From contig NC_054749.1 in the NCBI RefSeq assembly GCF_018143015.1, positions 34,967,000-35,030,999 of the forward strand: DNA of 64,000 nucleotides, written 5' to 3'. This document shows positions 1 to 11,977 of this stretch, one piece after another. Both the position numbers and the translations under genes were made by a program. The notes under the pieces were generated by a model. It was not told the DNA's origin and did not search any database. It worked only from the letters and a program-made list of their open reading frames with translations. How positions within the stretch are numbered: the stretch's first letter is position 1; every line of letters starts with the position of its first letter. Source of the DNA: Lytechinus variegatus. Its lineage: Eukaryota; Echinodermata; Echinoidea; Temnopleuroida; Toxopneustidae.

Positions 1-605
1 AGGACCTCACCATCTGGTGTTGGAGTTACACTGCCACTGGTGTTAAGATTACCAACATTTAGGATGTTAAAATATATCAACACCAGTCTTGGTGTTCAAT
101 TTGAACACGAGTCGGAGAATGTTAGGAAGTTGACACCATTTGGTGTTCATTTGACACCCTCGAACACCTGCAGAAACGAACATTTAAACGCCAGTTTAAA
201 TCACCCATTGGTGTAAAAAAAAAATACCAACACCACTTACACCAGCTTTGGTGTTGTTTCACGGTTCGGATTCACACCATTAGTGGTGTTCAAGTTCTTC
301 AACACCTGCAGCCTGACGGTGTAACTTAACACTAGGGTATTTTTTATACCCCAACAACAGACAGTGTTGAGTTACTCCAGTGAAGTGTAACTTCAACAAT
401 AATTTTTGTTAAAATATTTCTATCCAACACCTGTCACGGTGTTGTTTCAACACTTCTGAGTATTTGGTGTTTATTTTACACTCTAAGTGTTGTTTCAATA
501 CAGTATATTGCTTGAACACTGAGTGTCAAATGAGCACCAAATCAAGAGAACATATGAACACTCTAAAGTGTTAAGTTGACCTTATCTGACACCCTTGTCA
601 CGGTA
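1..605. repeat. GGTGTT/ACACC-rich MITE-like repeat, cut by window edge
   Basis: The stretch is dense in GGTGTT and its complement AACACC/ACACC, spaced a few tens of bases apart in both orientations. The same style recurs at 6350-6540, 31520-31753, 39973-40211 and 48045-48283, where clear terminal inverted repeats are visible. The left end lies outside the window, so ends and size cannot be set. Confidence 0.6.
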
Positions 606-1366
606 TATGCTATATGATAGCTAATATATTGAATAACTACTAGTACTCAGTCGACCTCGTCGTTTTCCCCCGTTTTCTGGATGTTCAGTCCATCTCCTTT
701 ATAAAATATGCATGGTTATCATATATTTTAACATAAAAATGTTTTGCCTTGTGATTTTAACGTTGCATACAGCATTAAATTGAAAATATAATGTAAAAAA
801 GTGAAATATGTGATATTCTCCCATAGAGCCGTGTGTTATAAATCCGCGCTCTTGCCCTCTTTAAGATGGCGGCTGCGCAATACATGGAATCACAGCCGCA
901 TTACGCGCGCGTCAATGCGAGCGATTACTCTAGTGTCAATATACATCTCTATGTCAACCACTGATCTCTCCCCTAACTGGATATGCGGGGAGGGTCCTTT
1001 GTTTGAAGCCAGCGAGTTCTATTGTCCGCCATACCAGTTCCCCCAAAAAGAACGCGATCGCGCCATTAGCATATGCATTGTGAGCGATACGCTAGCTGTC
1101 TGCACACTGAAGCGCTTGCTTTTTAAACAAAACTTCATATATTTAAGGTGCCAGAATTCGCATTTTTCTTGAAACCATGGTACTTTCCCAGTACATTTCG
1201 GAAACATAATTTTGAAGGGATTGGTGTTTTTCTCACCTAAGGAAGAATGGATGAAATCTTTGACTTGTCTAGGGGTATTTTGGAGGTTTGCCAAATAACC
1301 TCTTAGGATCGATAGGGCGACGATTTTCTAGGTTATGCAGGCTTATAACACTGGGCTTGAAACCCC
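606..1366. other. intergenic, no gene seen
   Basis: Open frames here (for example 801-1172) have no recognisable protein features, no convincing splice signals and amino-acid composition like translated AT-rich noncoding DNA. Nothing else stands out. Confidence 0.5.
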
Positions 1367-2015
1367 CTTTAATTTAAGTCCACCCCCCAAAAAAGTGTAA
1401 CACCGAAAATCTCATCGCTTAAGTAAAACTTTAAAAATATAACTTTCATATTTTACTTCTGATTTTGATTAATTTTGAGCATTATTGTGTGGTTTTTCTC
1501 TCTATTCAAATAATCGTTTCCGTGAGGTGGACTCGCCCTTTAAAGGACAAGTCCACCCCAACAAAAACTTGATTTGAATAAAAAGAGAAAAATTCAACAA
1601 GCATAACACTGAAAATTTCATCAAAATCGGATGTAATATGAAAGTTATGGCATTTTAAAGTTTCGCTTCATTTCACTTAACAGTTATATGCACATCTCGG
1701 TTGGTATTCCATTATTCTAACATTTTGTGCTTCAGGCAAGGAGGTCCTATAATCGTCAAATTCGTAAAATTGAAAAATTGTATAGTTCAAACTATAAAAA
1801 ACAAAAGAAATAGGGTGAGTGAGTGATATCATCGACTCTCTCAATTTGAATGTAACTGGCTTGTTCATATCACAATTTTTTTTAAATAAGCGAAACTTTG
1901 AAATGTCATAACTTTCTTATTTTACATCCGATTTTAATGAAATTTTCAGCATTGTGCTTGTCTGATTTTTCTCTATTGATTCAAATCAATATTTTTCTGA
2001 GTTGGACTTGACCTT
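1367..2015. mobile_element. two adjoining MITEs of the TTTAAAGG(A/T)CAAGTCCACC family
   Basis: A partial copy (about 1367-1543) abuts a fuller copy (about 1539-2015). The fuller copy starts AAAGGACAAGTCCACC and ends with the inverted version GTTGGACTTGACC. Its inner arms carry an AAAATTTCATCAAAATCGG-type block and its complement, so the whole can fold back on itself. The family recurs at 9879-10426, 10479-11066 and 40275-40645. No coding capacity is seen. Confidence 0.75.
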
Positions 2016-4689
2016 CTCTCTCTCTCTCTCCTTCTATCACATCGATCGACCCTCTTCAATTATCCTCTACCCAGGGAGTTTGTTCATATAGGCAGCGGAA
2101 GCGGGGGGGGGGGGGGGGGTCCTGTCCCCCTATATTTTAGGTAGGGGATAGACCCCCAAAATTTATGTTGACAACTTTTTTTGTTCTTTTTGCTTGTCAA
2201 TTTTTTTCCTGCATCCCCCCTAAATTCAGGTGGACCCCCCTAAAATCATTGTGGTCCGCCCTAAAATTCTGGTTGATATCCTTTTTTCGATGCTTGTCAG
2301 ATTATTTCTTTTGTTTTGCATCCCCCTAAATTTTGGGTTGATAACCTTTTTTTTTTGCTTGTCAGGTTATTTTTCTTGCGTCACCCCCTAAATTTCTGGT
2401 TGATAACCCCCCTTTTTTTTGCTCCACCGAGACATATTTTTCTTTGAAGACATTCGGCATCTCAAAATAAGTTCTGTGAAATTTCTGAAGTCTGTAAATC
2501 CGTCTCTGTAGCTTAATGTCTTTTTTTACATACTTTTGTTTAAAAAATGAGTTCTTGGAAAAAATTATTCGATCTATTGTTGACAGAGAAATATCACAAA
2601 TTCACATGCCACAAGTTACATAACCCCCTAAAGTCCTAGTCCTACCGTACATGTACCTCTAGCTTGTAAATTTTATTGTCCTTTCACAAATAAAAGATAA
2701 AATAATTTTCAGAATACCTTGTAGATCCAGTCCTTGTCCAAAAAATCAGTCTATTTCGGTCAGGATCTATGCTTCGCAATTTTTTTTTTAACTCCTCCGA
2801 CTGAAACGGCAGATTTTCAGTTTTAACTTAAATCAAATTTCAGAATACAGGCTACACGGTCAGTATTTTCGTGTCTCGTGATATTCTTCTGTCCAAACAT
2901 GACTGATAAACTCATAAAACTTGGTGACATTTGTGAATATTAATAAACTGAATATTTATTAGAATCATGGTTTAAATTCATCACGCTTCCAGATAAATCA
3001 CAACAATCGATTACCCCCCCCCCTGGAGTTTTAAAGTTTTGGAAACTTGCTCTGGTAATTTAGAATTATTTATATATAATTTAGAATTACCAATTTGAGC
3101 ACATGGGACTACATTAAGTCTACAACTATGCAGTTCACCAGCTTGTCTTATCTGTGAAAAGTAATCCCCTTTTCTCTGTTTCCACGGTCGTCACGATAAG
3201 TGCAATTATACGTGGCACAGGACGACATCTTAAACTTTGTATTAGGTATAAATTCACATTGAAAAGTGCTGTTATAAGAGTTGATCTGGTAAGTATAATT
3301 AAGATTGATACTATTGTCGTGAACCAGACTCTACTTCGATTTTGGCTCTTTTGGGGGAACTCGGCGTGCGGAGGTACCAACTTCCGGTGCTTCAACACGG
3401 AATAGGCCAATCAGCGTTATTGTTCCCATCCAGATAAGGGAGAGATCAGTGAGGTCAACACAAAATGAAAACAAGAATTTGTGAGTTCCAATATTGATCG
3501 ATTACCCTGGGTCGACAATGCTTGTACACCCCGTGCGTTAGAGAAATGAAAGGTCTCATATCTTTTCATCTACCTGATTTTCATACAATTTCGTTTATGG
3601 TCGATTATTTTGTTGCTCGTAATAAAACGTCAAAGTTAGTTATATTACTCGAGAAAAAAAAATAAATGTGTGTTCTTCTGATATAGAATCAAACAATTGC
3701 CGGCCAAAACCTTAAAAAATACAAACAAACAAACAAACAAAATCCCCAAAACACAAAAGAAAAAGAAAGAGAAACTCAAACATACAAATTTTAAAAAAGA
3801 AACATCTTAAACGTTCTTCACAAAAGTCAAGACGGTACACTGTATTCTACTGCTATTAAGCATTTTTATTCTAAAACATTGGCGTGTCTATATTACTTTT
3901 GTAACTTATCACATAACAATGACTGGTACTAATATGGGTGCAGTTGTGCTAAAATGGAGTCCTTGGGGCGCTTCCCCAAAAAATCACAACAAAGAAAAAA
4001 GAAAGAGAGAAGTGCAAAATCTATTATTTCTGAGTATTTTGTCAAAAGCCATCACAAAATTGGATTTTCGTAATAAAAAATGCGATTTTCTATATTGCTC
4101 ACTCGTTTCGCTGGCAAGTTTTAAGATACTTTGCCCAATTGGCCATAATTGACCCCTTCAAATTGTTGGCTGATCGCGCTTCTGCCCGGGTGACACCTAG
4201 TTGGTTACCAAGGTAACAAGACGTGACCCATAGTCCTTGACTGTAAAAGGGTAATTAACAAGCCCCCCCCCATTATAATAATTAGATTTCAAGCCTGTTA
4301 CCTATACGGCTATACACCAACCACACGTTAAAAAAACATTAAAATCAATGCAAGTCAGTATATACATTTCAACGAAAACAGATTAAATCAGGTTACGACA
4401 AAAATAATTTTATCACAATCAGTTTATCAATGTTCGTGGCAATGACGTACAAAAAATATGCAATATTGAGAAATCATTAGCTCACACTTTCTTTTGTTTT
4501 TATGCATAGATTGAGAGTAACCGATAACCCGGCAAAAGATAAACATTAATAATTATCACTTATTTCAAAATAAGTCACTCTTTCCGCCAATCATTTAAAC
4601 AAATAAAATGAACAAAGGTTCACAGATCAAGCAGTAGGGACCAATCTACATTACCTCGGTCTACATATTGCTAAAAAAATAATGCAGAT
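2016..4689. other. intergenic with G/C-homopolymer repeat (about 2090-2440)
   Basis: At 2090-2440 there are long G and C runs alternating with blocks reading TTTTTGCTTGTCA, a composition shared with 36460-36760. The rest (2441-4689) has only short frames without splice support. The pair of frames overlapping on both strands at 3135-3410 has no recognisable features. I see no gene. Confidence 0.5.
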
Positions 4690-5705
4690 CAGGGCGGATA
4701 TAGCCTTCCCCAATGAGGGGGGGGGGCGATTTTTTCAGGCATATTTTCCCCCGATCGGCCGCTCGAAGATGATTTTTGTTTGTTTCTTTGAAGGGGGTAG
4801 TCCTATAAGTCACTTCTTAGCTTTATTCTTTGAATCAACATAATAATGCGAGCGCGAAGCGCGAGGAATTTTTTCGTTAAATTGTATGTATTTTTTTTCC
4901 TAAAATTTGAACATTCTGAAAAAAGGTGTGCCTGCAATAACTACTACGAACGCGAAGCGCGAGCAGAAATTTTTGATACACGTTTTGAACTGATCAGAAA
5001 GGTAGGCCTACCTGTTAAAGACTGCTTTCAGTTATAGCAATGAAGACGTTGCAAATTTCAACAATCAAATAATGCGAGCGCGAAGCGCATGCTTAAAAAT
5101 TGACATTTCTACATAAAGAATGGAAAACTTTAATCAATTTTTGTAATCATAAACAGGATAACTAAACAAATGATACGAGCGCGGTCGAAGCACGAGCGGA
5201 AAATTCAATTTTTAGACCTAAAACGGGACACTATTCATGTTTTGTAAAACATGAAAAGGATGAGTAAGAGGGGATTTATGGAATACATGAAAACAATAGG
5301 TATCTGATGAATAAAAATTCGCGAGCGCGCAGCGCGAATGGAAAATGTTAATATTCAGACCATAAAACTGACATTTTTACAGAACACTTTTTAAAAATTA
5401 ATTTGTAAATCACACAAGTTAATGAAACTTTCATTTAAGCCCCATATTGAACAAGATGTGTGAATCTTTTAACAGGCAATGCGAGCGCGAAGCGCGAGCG
5501 AAAACTTTATATAGTGACATCAATTATTTTGTCCAAGTCTTCCTCTCATCGTATATTATTTACTCGTCTTTCTCCTCTTCTTTTTTTTCTCCTTTCTTTT
5601 CCTTCCTTTTTTCTTTCTTTCCTTTTTTTCTTTTTTTTGCTCCGCCAATGGGGGGGGGGGGGGGGGTCGGCCCCTCGGGCACCCACCTGGATCCGCCTAT
5701 GCAGA
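4690..5705. repeat. element with six GAGCGCGAAGCGCGAG motifs
   Basis: Variants of GCGAGCGCGAAGCGCGAGC occur at about 4846, 4946, 5072, 5172, 5320 and 5480, spaced 100-160 bp and separated by AT-rich sequence with partly shared text (GACATTTTT, AAAATT). The block starts near GGGCGGAT and finishes near ATCCGCCTAT, which may be its inverted ends. A reverse-orientation relative of the core sits near 43930-43950. I read it as an interspersed repeat of unknown class, not a gene. Confidence 0.6.
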
Positions 5706-6795
5706 TAATAGCTCCGTCTTGACCGTACAAAAACGATGAAAGCGCCAACAGTACACTAACAGAGGCCCTGTTACAACCGGTGATGTGGCAGTGGTTAACA
5801 TTGAAAGAAATGACTATGATAAATGATATGACTGAGCTTGCTGTTGGCGCTCTGTTAGGCTAACAACGTTTCTGTGTGGTCGGCATTGACCTACAGTAAC
5901 ACTTATATTGCCTTAAAATAAATCAGTATCAAAATGTACCAAAAAAGTAAATATATCATATAAACAAATATTATACAAACTACATTTCATGTTATGCCGG
6001 ATAAATTCCACCTCTATAAGAATCAAGTGTGTACATGGTGTTGTACATGCTTGTCGACAAAAGAGTTGTTTTGTTCACGTCATATTCTTATCGTTGATAG
6101 TGGGATGGCATCACATGTGTCCCTTATGATTTCCAAAGTAGTTAAAAAGGGGAGGGGGATAAACAAGAAGAGTATAAAATGTGAGGTCTAAATCATGTAT
6201 AACTCTATATTCCCTGTTTTATTCAACTGGGAAAAAGTGTGACGTCACCATGGTCACAGCTCTTCTTGGTATCTGAACATCTAATAGGCCCAGCCCACGG
6301 CATTGGTCAATCAACAATGAGCTACAAACACTTGAAGAAAGTGTATCTGAAAGTATTGATATGGTGTACACACCGGGACCACACCAGTAATTTTAATCCA
6401 GTGTTATAGGGTCAAAATACATTGGTGTTGATGTTGCAACACCTACGGTTGTTACTTAAAACTTGTTGGTCTTATTATGTTAACACCCTATAAGGAGTTA
6501 ATATAATATCTTACGGTGTGGTCCTGTACAAAGTAAAAAAAATAGCAGATTGTTAAACCTGCTCTCTAGCAACAAGTTTTTGTTACAAAGAATTGTAATT
6601 CTTTAAAAACAAATTGCAATTATTTTATCTTGTTAGTAATTGTTTAAACTTTTTAAACAGCTTGTTTAAAAAGTGGTCTTAAAAAGTTTAAATAGTTGTT
6701 TAAAAAGTTTAAACAACAGCTGTAAGAGTGTCCGGCTTAAACTTCTTGTTTAAACATTTCAAACAGCGTTTTTACAGTGTAGGGGCACCATCTGT
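5706..6795. other. intergenic with partial GGTGTT-type repeat (about 6350-6540)
   Basis: The 6350-6540 part carries ACACC/GGTGTT half-sites around a GGACCACACC block like the 39973 and 48045 elements. After it comes a stretch of degenerate TTTAAAC inverted motifs (6590-6780). No gene is seen. Confidence 0.5.
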
Positions 6796-6950
6796 GGCCT
6801 GTTGCATAAAAGTTTTTACCTGAGAAAACTCTGGTAAAAACTGAAAACTAAGGTTAGTTTGATTTCTGCCATTGACTTTAACACAGGGCAAAAACTCCGG
6901 TAAAAACAACCTGAGTTTTCTCGGGTAAAAAGTTTTATGCAACGGGCCCC
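6796..6950. mobile_element. hairpin MITE, GTTGCATAAAA family, copy 1
   Basis: The left end GGCCTGTTGCATAAAAG and the right end GTTTTATGCAACGGGCCCC are inverted repeats. Inner arms TTTTTACCTGAGAAAACTC and CTGAGTTTTCTCGGGTAAAA also pair. A second copy in the opposite orientation lies at 51708-51864. There is no coding capacity. Confidence 0.8.
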
Positions 6951-7420
6951 TGATTTTAGTTATACCAGCCCAGTCCTTTCAATAAAATTTCCCATTTCTG
7001 TAGATTTTTTTTCTATGAGAACTGCCGTATAAAAAAAATATGGAATTACGATCAAAACACAATCAGTTAATAATTACCAAAGCCACGTTGCACATATTGT
7101 AATGTAAGACATTGTTTCTAAATCACAAACTTGATATAAAAATAAAACAATTTACACTAAATATCAAAACATATAAGCACCATATATTTTCACACTCTAT
7201 ATATGCACTTCTCCGATCCACACACAGTCACACAAACATGAATAATAATAATAAAACAGCCCCAAAACAGTGGTGGCGAAACGCTATATCAGACGTAGAA
7301 ATAGGTGGCTATAGTTTTGTCATTCTCTCCTTCGTTTGCCAAAAGGGAGGGATGTATCTTTCAAAGATTTTATTTGAGTAGTTCTCCTTAGTCATTTCAG
7401 CCTTTAAAAAGGTTCAACCA

Positions 7421-7562
7421 GGGGTGCGTTTCATGAAAGGACTTGTCGGACGTTCTATCCGACAGTTACCATATAGGAACAGTGCCTCTCAGCCAATCAA
7501 AATCATGGAAAGATGTCCGATCTGATCCAACTTGTCGGATGAAAATATTGATGAAACGCTCC
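7421..7562. mobile_element. hairpin MITE (GCGTTTCATGAAA family)
   Basis: The left arm GGGGTGCGTTTCATGAAAGG and the right arm GATGAAACGCTCC are imperfect inverted repeats. ACTTGTCGGA and TCCGACAG boxes recur in both halves. It is about 140 bp and non-coding, and lies just 3' of gene A. Confidence 0.65.
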
Positions 7563-7602
7563 TTCTCTTTTGAGTAGTTATTATTAAGGCGTTTAGTCTT
7601 TG

Positions 7603-7608
7603 TTTATT
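7603..7608 (-). promoter_or_regulatory. poly(A) signal AATAAA of gene A
   Basis: On the minus strand AATAAA lies about 75 nt past the gene A stop codon, a normal place for a cleavage signal. Confidence 0.5.
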
Positions 7609-7683
7609 TTTGTAGCCTTTTTTAATTGCTAACACTTTTAGTCTTTGTTTTTTATCGATTTCCCTTTGAAACGAGAGATATGT

Positions 7684-7892
7684 TTAACGAATCCCCGTGA
7701 TAAAGTTTTTCAGTTGTTCAATCTCTTCTTTACTGATCTGTAGTTCTCCATCAGCAAGCTTTCCCGCGAGAATAATGAGACCGGCCATTTTGAAAGTCAT
7801 CGGTTGTCTTGTTTGTAGTATCGCCCTACTCCCCTTTAATGCTCCTGAATTGAACTCAAAATCATGCACGATAACACACACGTGACCTTTCC
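7684..7892 (-). CDS. Gene A terminal exon: second half of module
   Basis: Acceptor CATTTTCAG|GG, then KGHVCVIVHDF through the last helix IEQLKNFITGI and a TAA stop. The exon has no tail beyond the domain, unlike the other copies. The intron to the previous exon is about 1.3 kb and contains a TAA microsatellite. Confidence 0.78.
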
Positions 7893-8764
7893 CTGAAAAT
7901 GAAGAAAAGGAAAGTTAGAACTTCTAGCACTTATATTCATTCAGAGCTTCCGAAAATGTGGTGATTAGAAAGGGGATCTTTTATCCCCGCTTTTATCATA
8001 GGCCAGGAGAAATTATGAATGATTTGGACAAAATGATATTCCAAAATGAAACACAATGAGTCACATGAAGACCTCTTTAATCGATGAGATGTTTCCAATT
8101 TACATCTCAATATCGGGATGGATAGGCTGTGTATCTCATCGTTTAACCTATTTTTAAACACGTAAAACATTTAATGGCCCGTATTTTGAAATCTGGTTTA
8201 ACTTAAACCCAGGTTTAAAGTTGTGGTTTAAGTATGGGAAGCCAAAAGTGTCAAAATTGTTATTAAGTTGCATGTTTCCTATGTTTACTGTGCTCTTTCC
8301 TGATTCATCGATGGAGAAGAAAATAATCTATTTATACTTCCTACCCAATGATTGAGCTGAGAGCTGAATGAGCTGAAGTATGATATCTCTTATGTTAGTG
8401 ATTATGTATCACTTGGCTGTCCATACTCAAACCACAACTTTAAACCCGACTTCAGTATACGGGCCATCGCTTTCAATTCCTATCATAATACCTATCCCTT
8501 TTTCAACAAAGTATAGAGGACCATTATGTTTGTTTGTTTTATTTAATTATATGACAATACGTATACCATGAAATGAGGTAAAGGTTAGCATACAGTAATA
8601 AATGGTTAAGGATAAAAAAGTAAAATACACTGCTAGTAGTCAGCTGCAATATCGTACTGCTGCAGGTCTTTCATCAAGCCAGTTTACTTGAATAATAATA
8701 ATTAAGTTGACCATCGAAAATAATAATAATAATAATAATGATAATAATAATAATAATAATAATG

Positions 8765-8798
<34 letters not shown>

Positions 8799-9636
8799 CA
8801 ATGTATGACCCACACCGCCCCTTTCCTGGTACAAATCAGCGATTTGGTTTCAATTGGCCCAGATGTACTTGAAATATTGAAAATAATTGAAAGTGGTGAC
8901 ATTCACATTCATTTCACACCGGGGTCTTTTTTAAGGGGTCTACTGGGGTCTTTAAGGGGTTGACCAAGGGGTCTTGCCCTTGGACCTTCTTTTTTTGTTT
9001 TGCTACAGTGTCAATTCTTTTTTTATATATATTTATTAGGCATAAAGTAATACAGAACTCATTTGTATGTAAAGTGTTTCCTGCAATGCTCGTATCCTTT
9101 GCCCCCCCCTCTCTCTTTACTTAATGGAACATTTTAACATGTGCACCACAGGGACTGCCTCCACCTATTTTCCAACCTGGTTCAATAATTACCAAAGACC
9201 GCATTGCAGTGCTTGAGGAACTCCTCGTAGATTGAGTTCTCGACATCAGTGATGGCCAATCCTCGGTTCTGCACAGAATGGCAGAGAATAACCGCATCCC
9301 TTCTGCTTGCCTCTGGTGGCAACCTGAACTCATCCAGTCCACCGTGAGGGAGTTCCTGCTCTTGGAGGATGCTCCTGCATGGATCACATTTCGGCTTCAA
9401 ATGCTCCTTGAGTCCTGAGATGGTACTGGGATCCATGGAGGTACAAAGATAGATGTGTGGCTTCCGGCGTGAGAAAGACCACAACCGACCAAACAACCAA
9501 GAAAGTGTTGTGCTCTCTTTATTTTGGACCTCGTGTGACTTTTCACTCTTTCCATCCGTGGGAGATTTTTTGGTACTCGTCTCGCAGGACGTGGGAAATT
9601 CTTCATCCCTCGGTGACAGCGATGGATGCATCGAAT
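7684..9636 (-). CDS. Gene A: single-module protein of an unrecognised alpha/beta domain family
   Basis: Two coding exons (9193-9636, then 7684-7892) encode one complete copy of the module also found twice each in genes B and C. Visible motifs are LCTS (strand 1), LPHGGLDEF, DAVILCHSVQNRGLAITDV, then after the intron VIVHDF, QPMTF and a final helix. Intron GT-AG signals are good and phase 1 (G|GG), identical in place to the other four copies. It is the most diverged copy: LPHGG replaces LPYNxID and a Ser/Lys-rich leader precedes the domain. The start is unsettled. An in-frame ATG lies at 9629-9631 beside the acceptor, or translation begins in an upstream exon such as 11590-11899. It is head-to-head with gene B. 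The role is unknown; the predicted product is cytosolic, with no signal peptide or membrane helix. Confidence 0.75.
8719..8796. repeat. (TAA)n microsatellite in gene A intron
   Basis: Near-perfect TAA repeats with occasional TGA units. Open frames through it are low-complexity artefacts. Confidence 0.9.
9193..9636 (-). CDS. Gene A exon: leader plus first half of module
   Basis: The minus-strand acceptor TTCTTTAG and donor TTTG|GTAATT bound 148 codons, phase 1 at both ends. The first 55 or so residues are a polar leader; the rest holds strand 1 (IYLCTS) to the helix after ITDV (YEEFLKHCNAVFG). Confidence 0.75.
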
Positions 9637-9878
9637 CTAAAGAATGACCGGATAAAATCACGTTGGCGTAACCAATTTATTAATCGTGAAAAGGCCGCCT
9701 ACAGTTCCACAAAAACTTCAATTGGCCCTCATAGTTTGCAGTCAAAACACATATACATGACCGGGTAAAACGGTACAACGGGTATTACGGATTGTAATAT
9801 CTAATTCTAATCAATGAACGAAAATAATTATAGTGAAATGAGAGTATAGTGTAGGTCTACAAGACTATCACTGGAGAG

Positions 9879-10426
9879 TTTAAAGGTCAAGTCCACCACA
9901 GAAAAATGTTGATTTGAATAAATCAAACTAGCATAACGCTGAAAATTTCATCAAAATCGGATGTAAAATAAAAAAAGTTATGGAACTTTAAAGTTTCGAT
10001 TATTTTTTCACAAAACAGTGATGTGCACAACTCAGTGACATGCAAATTTGCTTGAATTGTACAATATTTCATATTTTACAGATTTGACAATAAGGACCAA
10101 CTTCATTGAATCATATAATATTAAACAATGCCATCTATACTTGTTCAGGGAGGAATTAATCAGTTTCATTTGACAATGATGAGAAAATTATAATATTTCA
10201 TATTTCATGTAATGAAATATAAAAGAAATAGAGAGTGGATGACGTCATCATTCTCCTCATTTGCAGGATGTAAATAGAACTGTTTGTGAAATTAAGCGAA
10301 ACTTTAAAATGTCCTAACTTTCTTATTTTACATCCGATTTAGATGATTTTTTTAGCATTATGTTTTTTTTTATTTTTCTCTTTTTGTTCAAGTCAACTTT
10401 ATGTTGAGTTGGACTTGTCCTTTAAA
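9879..10426. mobile_element. MITE, TTTAAAGGTCAAGTCCACC family
   Basis: Starts TTTAAAGGTCAAGTCCACC and ends GAGTTGGACTTGTCCTTTAAA, an inverted pair. Inner arms carry AAAATTTCATCAAAATCGG and its complement-like TTTTACATCCGATTT. About 550 bp, non-coding, upstream of the gene A exon 9193-9636 and probably intronic. Confidence 0.85.
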
Positions 10427-10478
10427 TACGTCTAGAGAGATCAATGTCGGAAGTGATAATTAGTGTTCCGATACACTA

Positions 10479-11066
10479 TTAAAGGTTAAGTCCACCTCAA
10501 AAAAAATATTGATATGAATCAAGAGAGAAAAATCAAACAAGCATAATGCTGAAAATTTCATCAAAATCGCATGTAAGTTAAGAAATTTATGATGTTTTTA
10601 GGTTTCGCTTAATTTTCACAAAATAGATAGGGCCTATGCATATTCAAGTCGCATGCAAATGAGAGAATCGATGATGTCCCTCACTATTTCTTTTGTTTTC
10701 TTTAGTTTGAATTATGCAATATTTCAATTTTTACAGATTTGACTATAAGGACCAACTTGACCGAACAATAAAATGTTAAACAATGGTAATACCACATGTT
10801 TAGGGAGGAATAAAACTTTTTTTTTCACAGGACAATGAGGAGAGAAAATTATCATATTTCATATAATAAAGCATAAAGAATAGCGTTTGATATCATCAGT
10901 TACCTCGTTTGCATATACCGTCCGACGTGTGCATATAACTATGTTTTAAAAATAATTTAAACTTAAAAGAATTTTCTTATTTCACATCCGATTTTGATGA
11001 ATTTTTTATGGATTTTTCTCTTTTTATGCAAATAAACTTTTTGTTGGGGTGGACTTGTCCTTTAAA
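10479..11066. mobile_element. MITE, same family, second copy in the same interval
   Basis: Starts TTAAAGGTTAAGTCCACCTC and ends GGGGTGGACTTGTCCTTTAAA. It lies only about 50 bp from the previous copy in the same orientation. Together they fill most of the presumed first intron of gene A. Confidence 0.85.
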
Positions 11067-11169
11067 CAACACTTCTTTTATTTTACAAATGAAATCGTGT
11101 TTCTTTATGCTTCAATATTCATCCTATGCATTGTGAAACAGAGGTAAGTTGATGATCAAGCATATTTTG

Positions 11170-11320
11170 ATATGCTCCTCTCTTAGTAATAATAATAGCA
11201 GTGCATGCCTTTTTAAAGCGCCATGAGCACCGCAAGGTGGACCTGTGCGCAATGTAATTAAGTAGCCACCATTAATATCATTATCATTATTGTTAGTTAG
11301 ATAATAGTTATTCCAGAAAC
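11170..11320. mobile_element. possible SINE remnant
   Basis: Contains TTTTTAAAGCGCCATGAGCACC next to ATT/TAA-rich tracts, a layout seen at the 3' ends of the SINEs in this window (CAGCGCTTAGAAAC plus ATT tail at 14250-14403). The ends are unclear. Confidence 0.3.
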
Positions 11321-11589
11321 ACACATGCTCTTAAAAATTCTCGTAAATAATGGGTAATTGGTAAATAGATTTTTGGTTAGAATTTGACATAGCTGTTTAA
11401 ATCTTGTCGAAATCGATTATCAGCCTTACTTGCTCAAATGACAAAAGAGAAGGGGGGGGGGGTTAATCCCTAGGTATTATGTGATTCCCCTGACAAACAG
11501 GCAGAGGTTAACCTCCAATAAAAAATATATATATATATAAATAAATAAAAGGGAATAAGAGAAAAGAGAAGAAAAGACAAAAAAAAAAC

Positions 11590-11899
11590 CATGTACTGGT
11601 CTATCATCTTCCATTGATAGAGTGTGAAGGTCGAAATCTTCCTGTTGCAACATCGTTGATTTAAGCATGTTAAGACTTGGAAAAACTGGCGAGGAAGACT
11701 TTAAATGTGTACAAGATAAAGTTTCTAGTCCTTGTGGGTAGCTTTCTTGGACAGCAGACATCTTTGAAGAGCTTGAGAGAGTGTCATCAGTAAGAATTTC
11801 TTTCTTGGTAGGGTGACCGTCAGTTTTGTCCTCGGAACATTTCTGAGACCCAATATGCTTTTTAAAATGACGCTTCAATTGCTGCAGTTTCCGAGACAT
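11590..11899 (-). CDS. candidate 5' coding exon of gene A
   Basis: On the minus strand an ATG (11897-11899) opens about 100 codons of polar, Lys/Ser/Asp-rich sequence starting MSRKLQQLKRHFKKHIG. This fits the disordered leaders that precede the modules in gene B. An acceptor-like CCTTACAG lies about 80 nt upstream, so it could be a second exon carrying the start. The 3' splice site is not settled: GTACAT after CCA is phase 0, whereas the next gene A exon needs phase 1. It is either a real first coding exon with a donor I have not placed, or a chance frame. Confidence 0.35.
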
Positions 11900-11977
11900 G
11901 GAGTTGATAGCTCTTCAGCCACATAGAGGAAATTATGAGAGATGAAAATGATCGGCGTATAGCTGTGGTCAGTCTGT

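Noticed and set aside
9397-9768. Overlapping frames on both strands in the gene A exon
   Set aside because: Only the minus-strand frame with LCHSVQNRG and matching splice phases fits the family.
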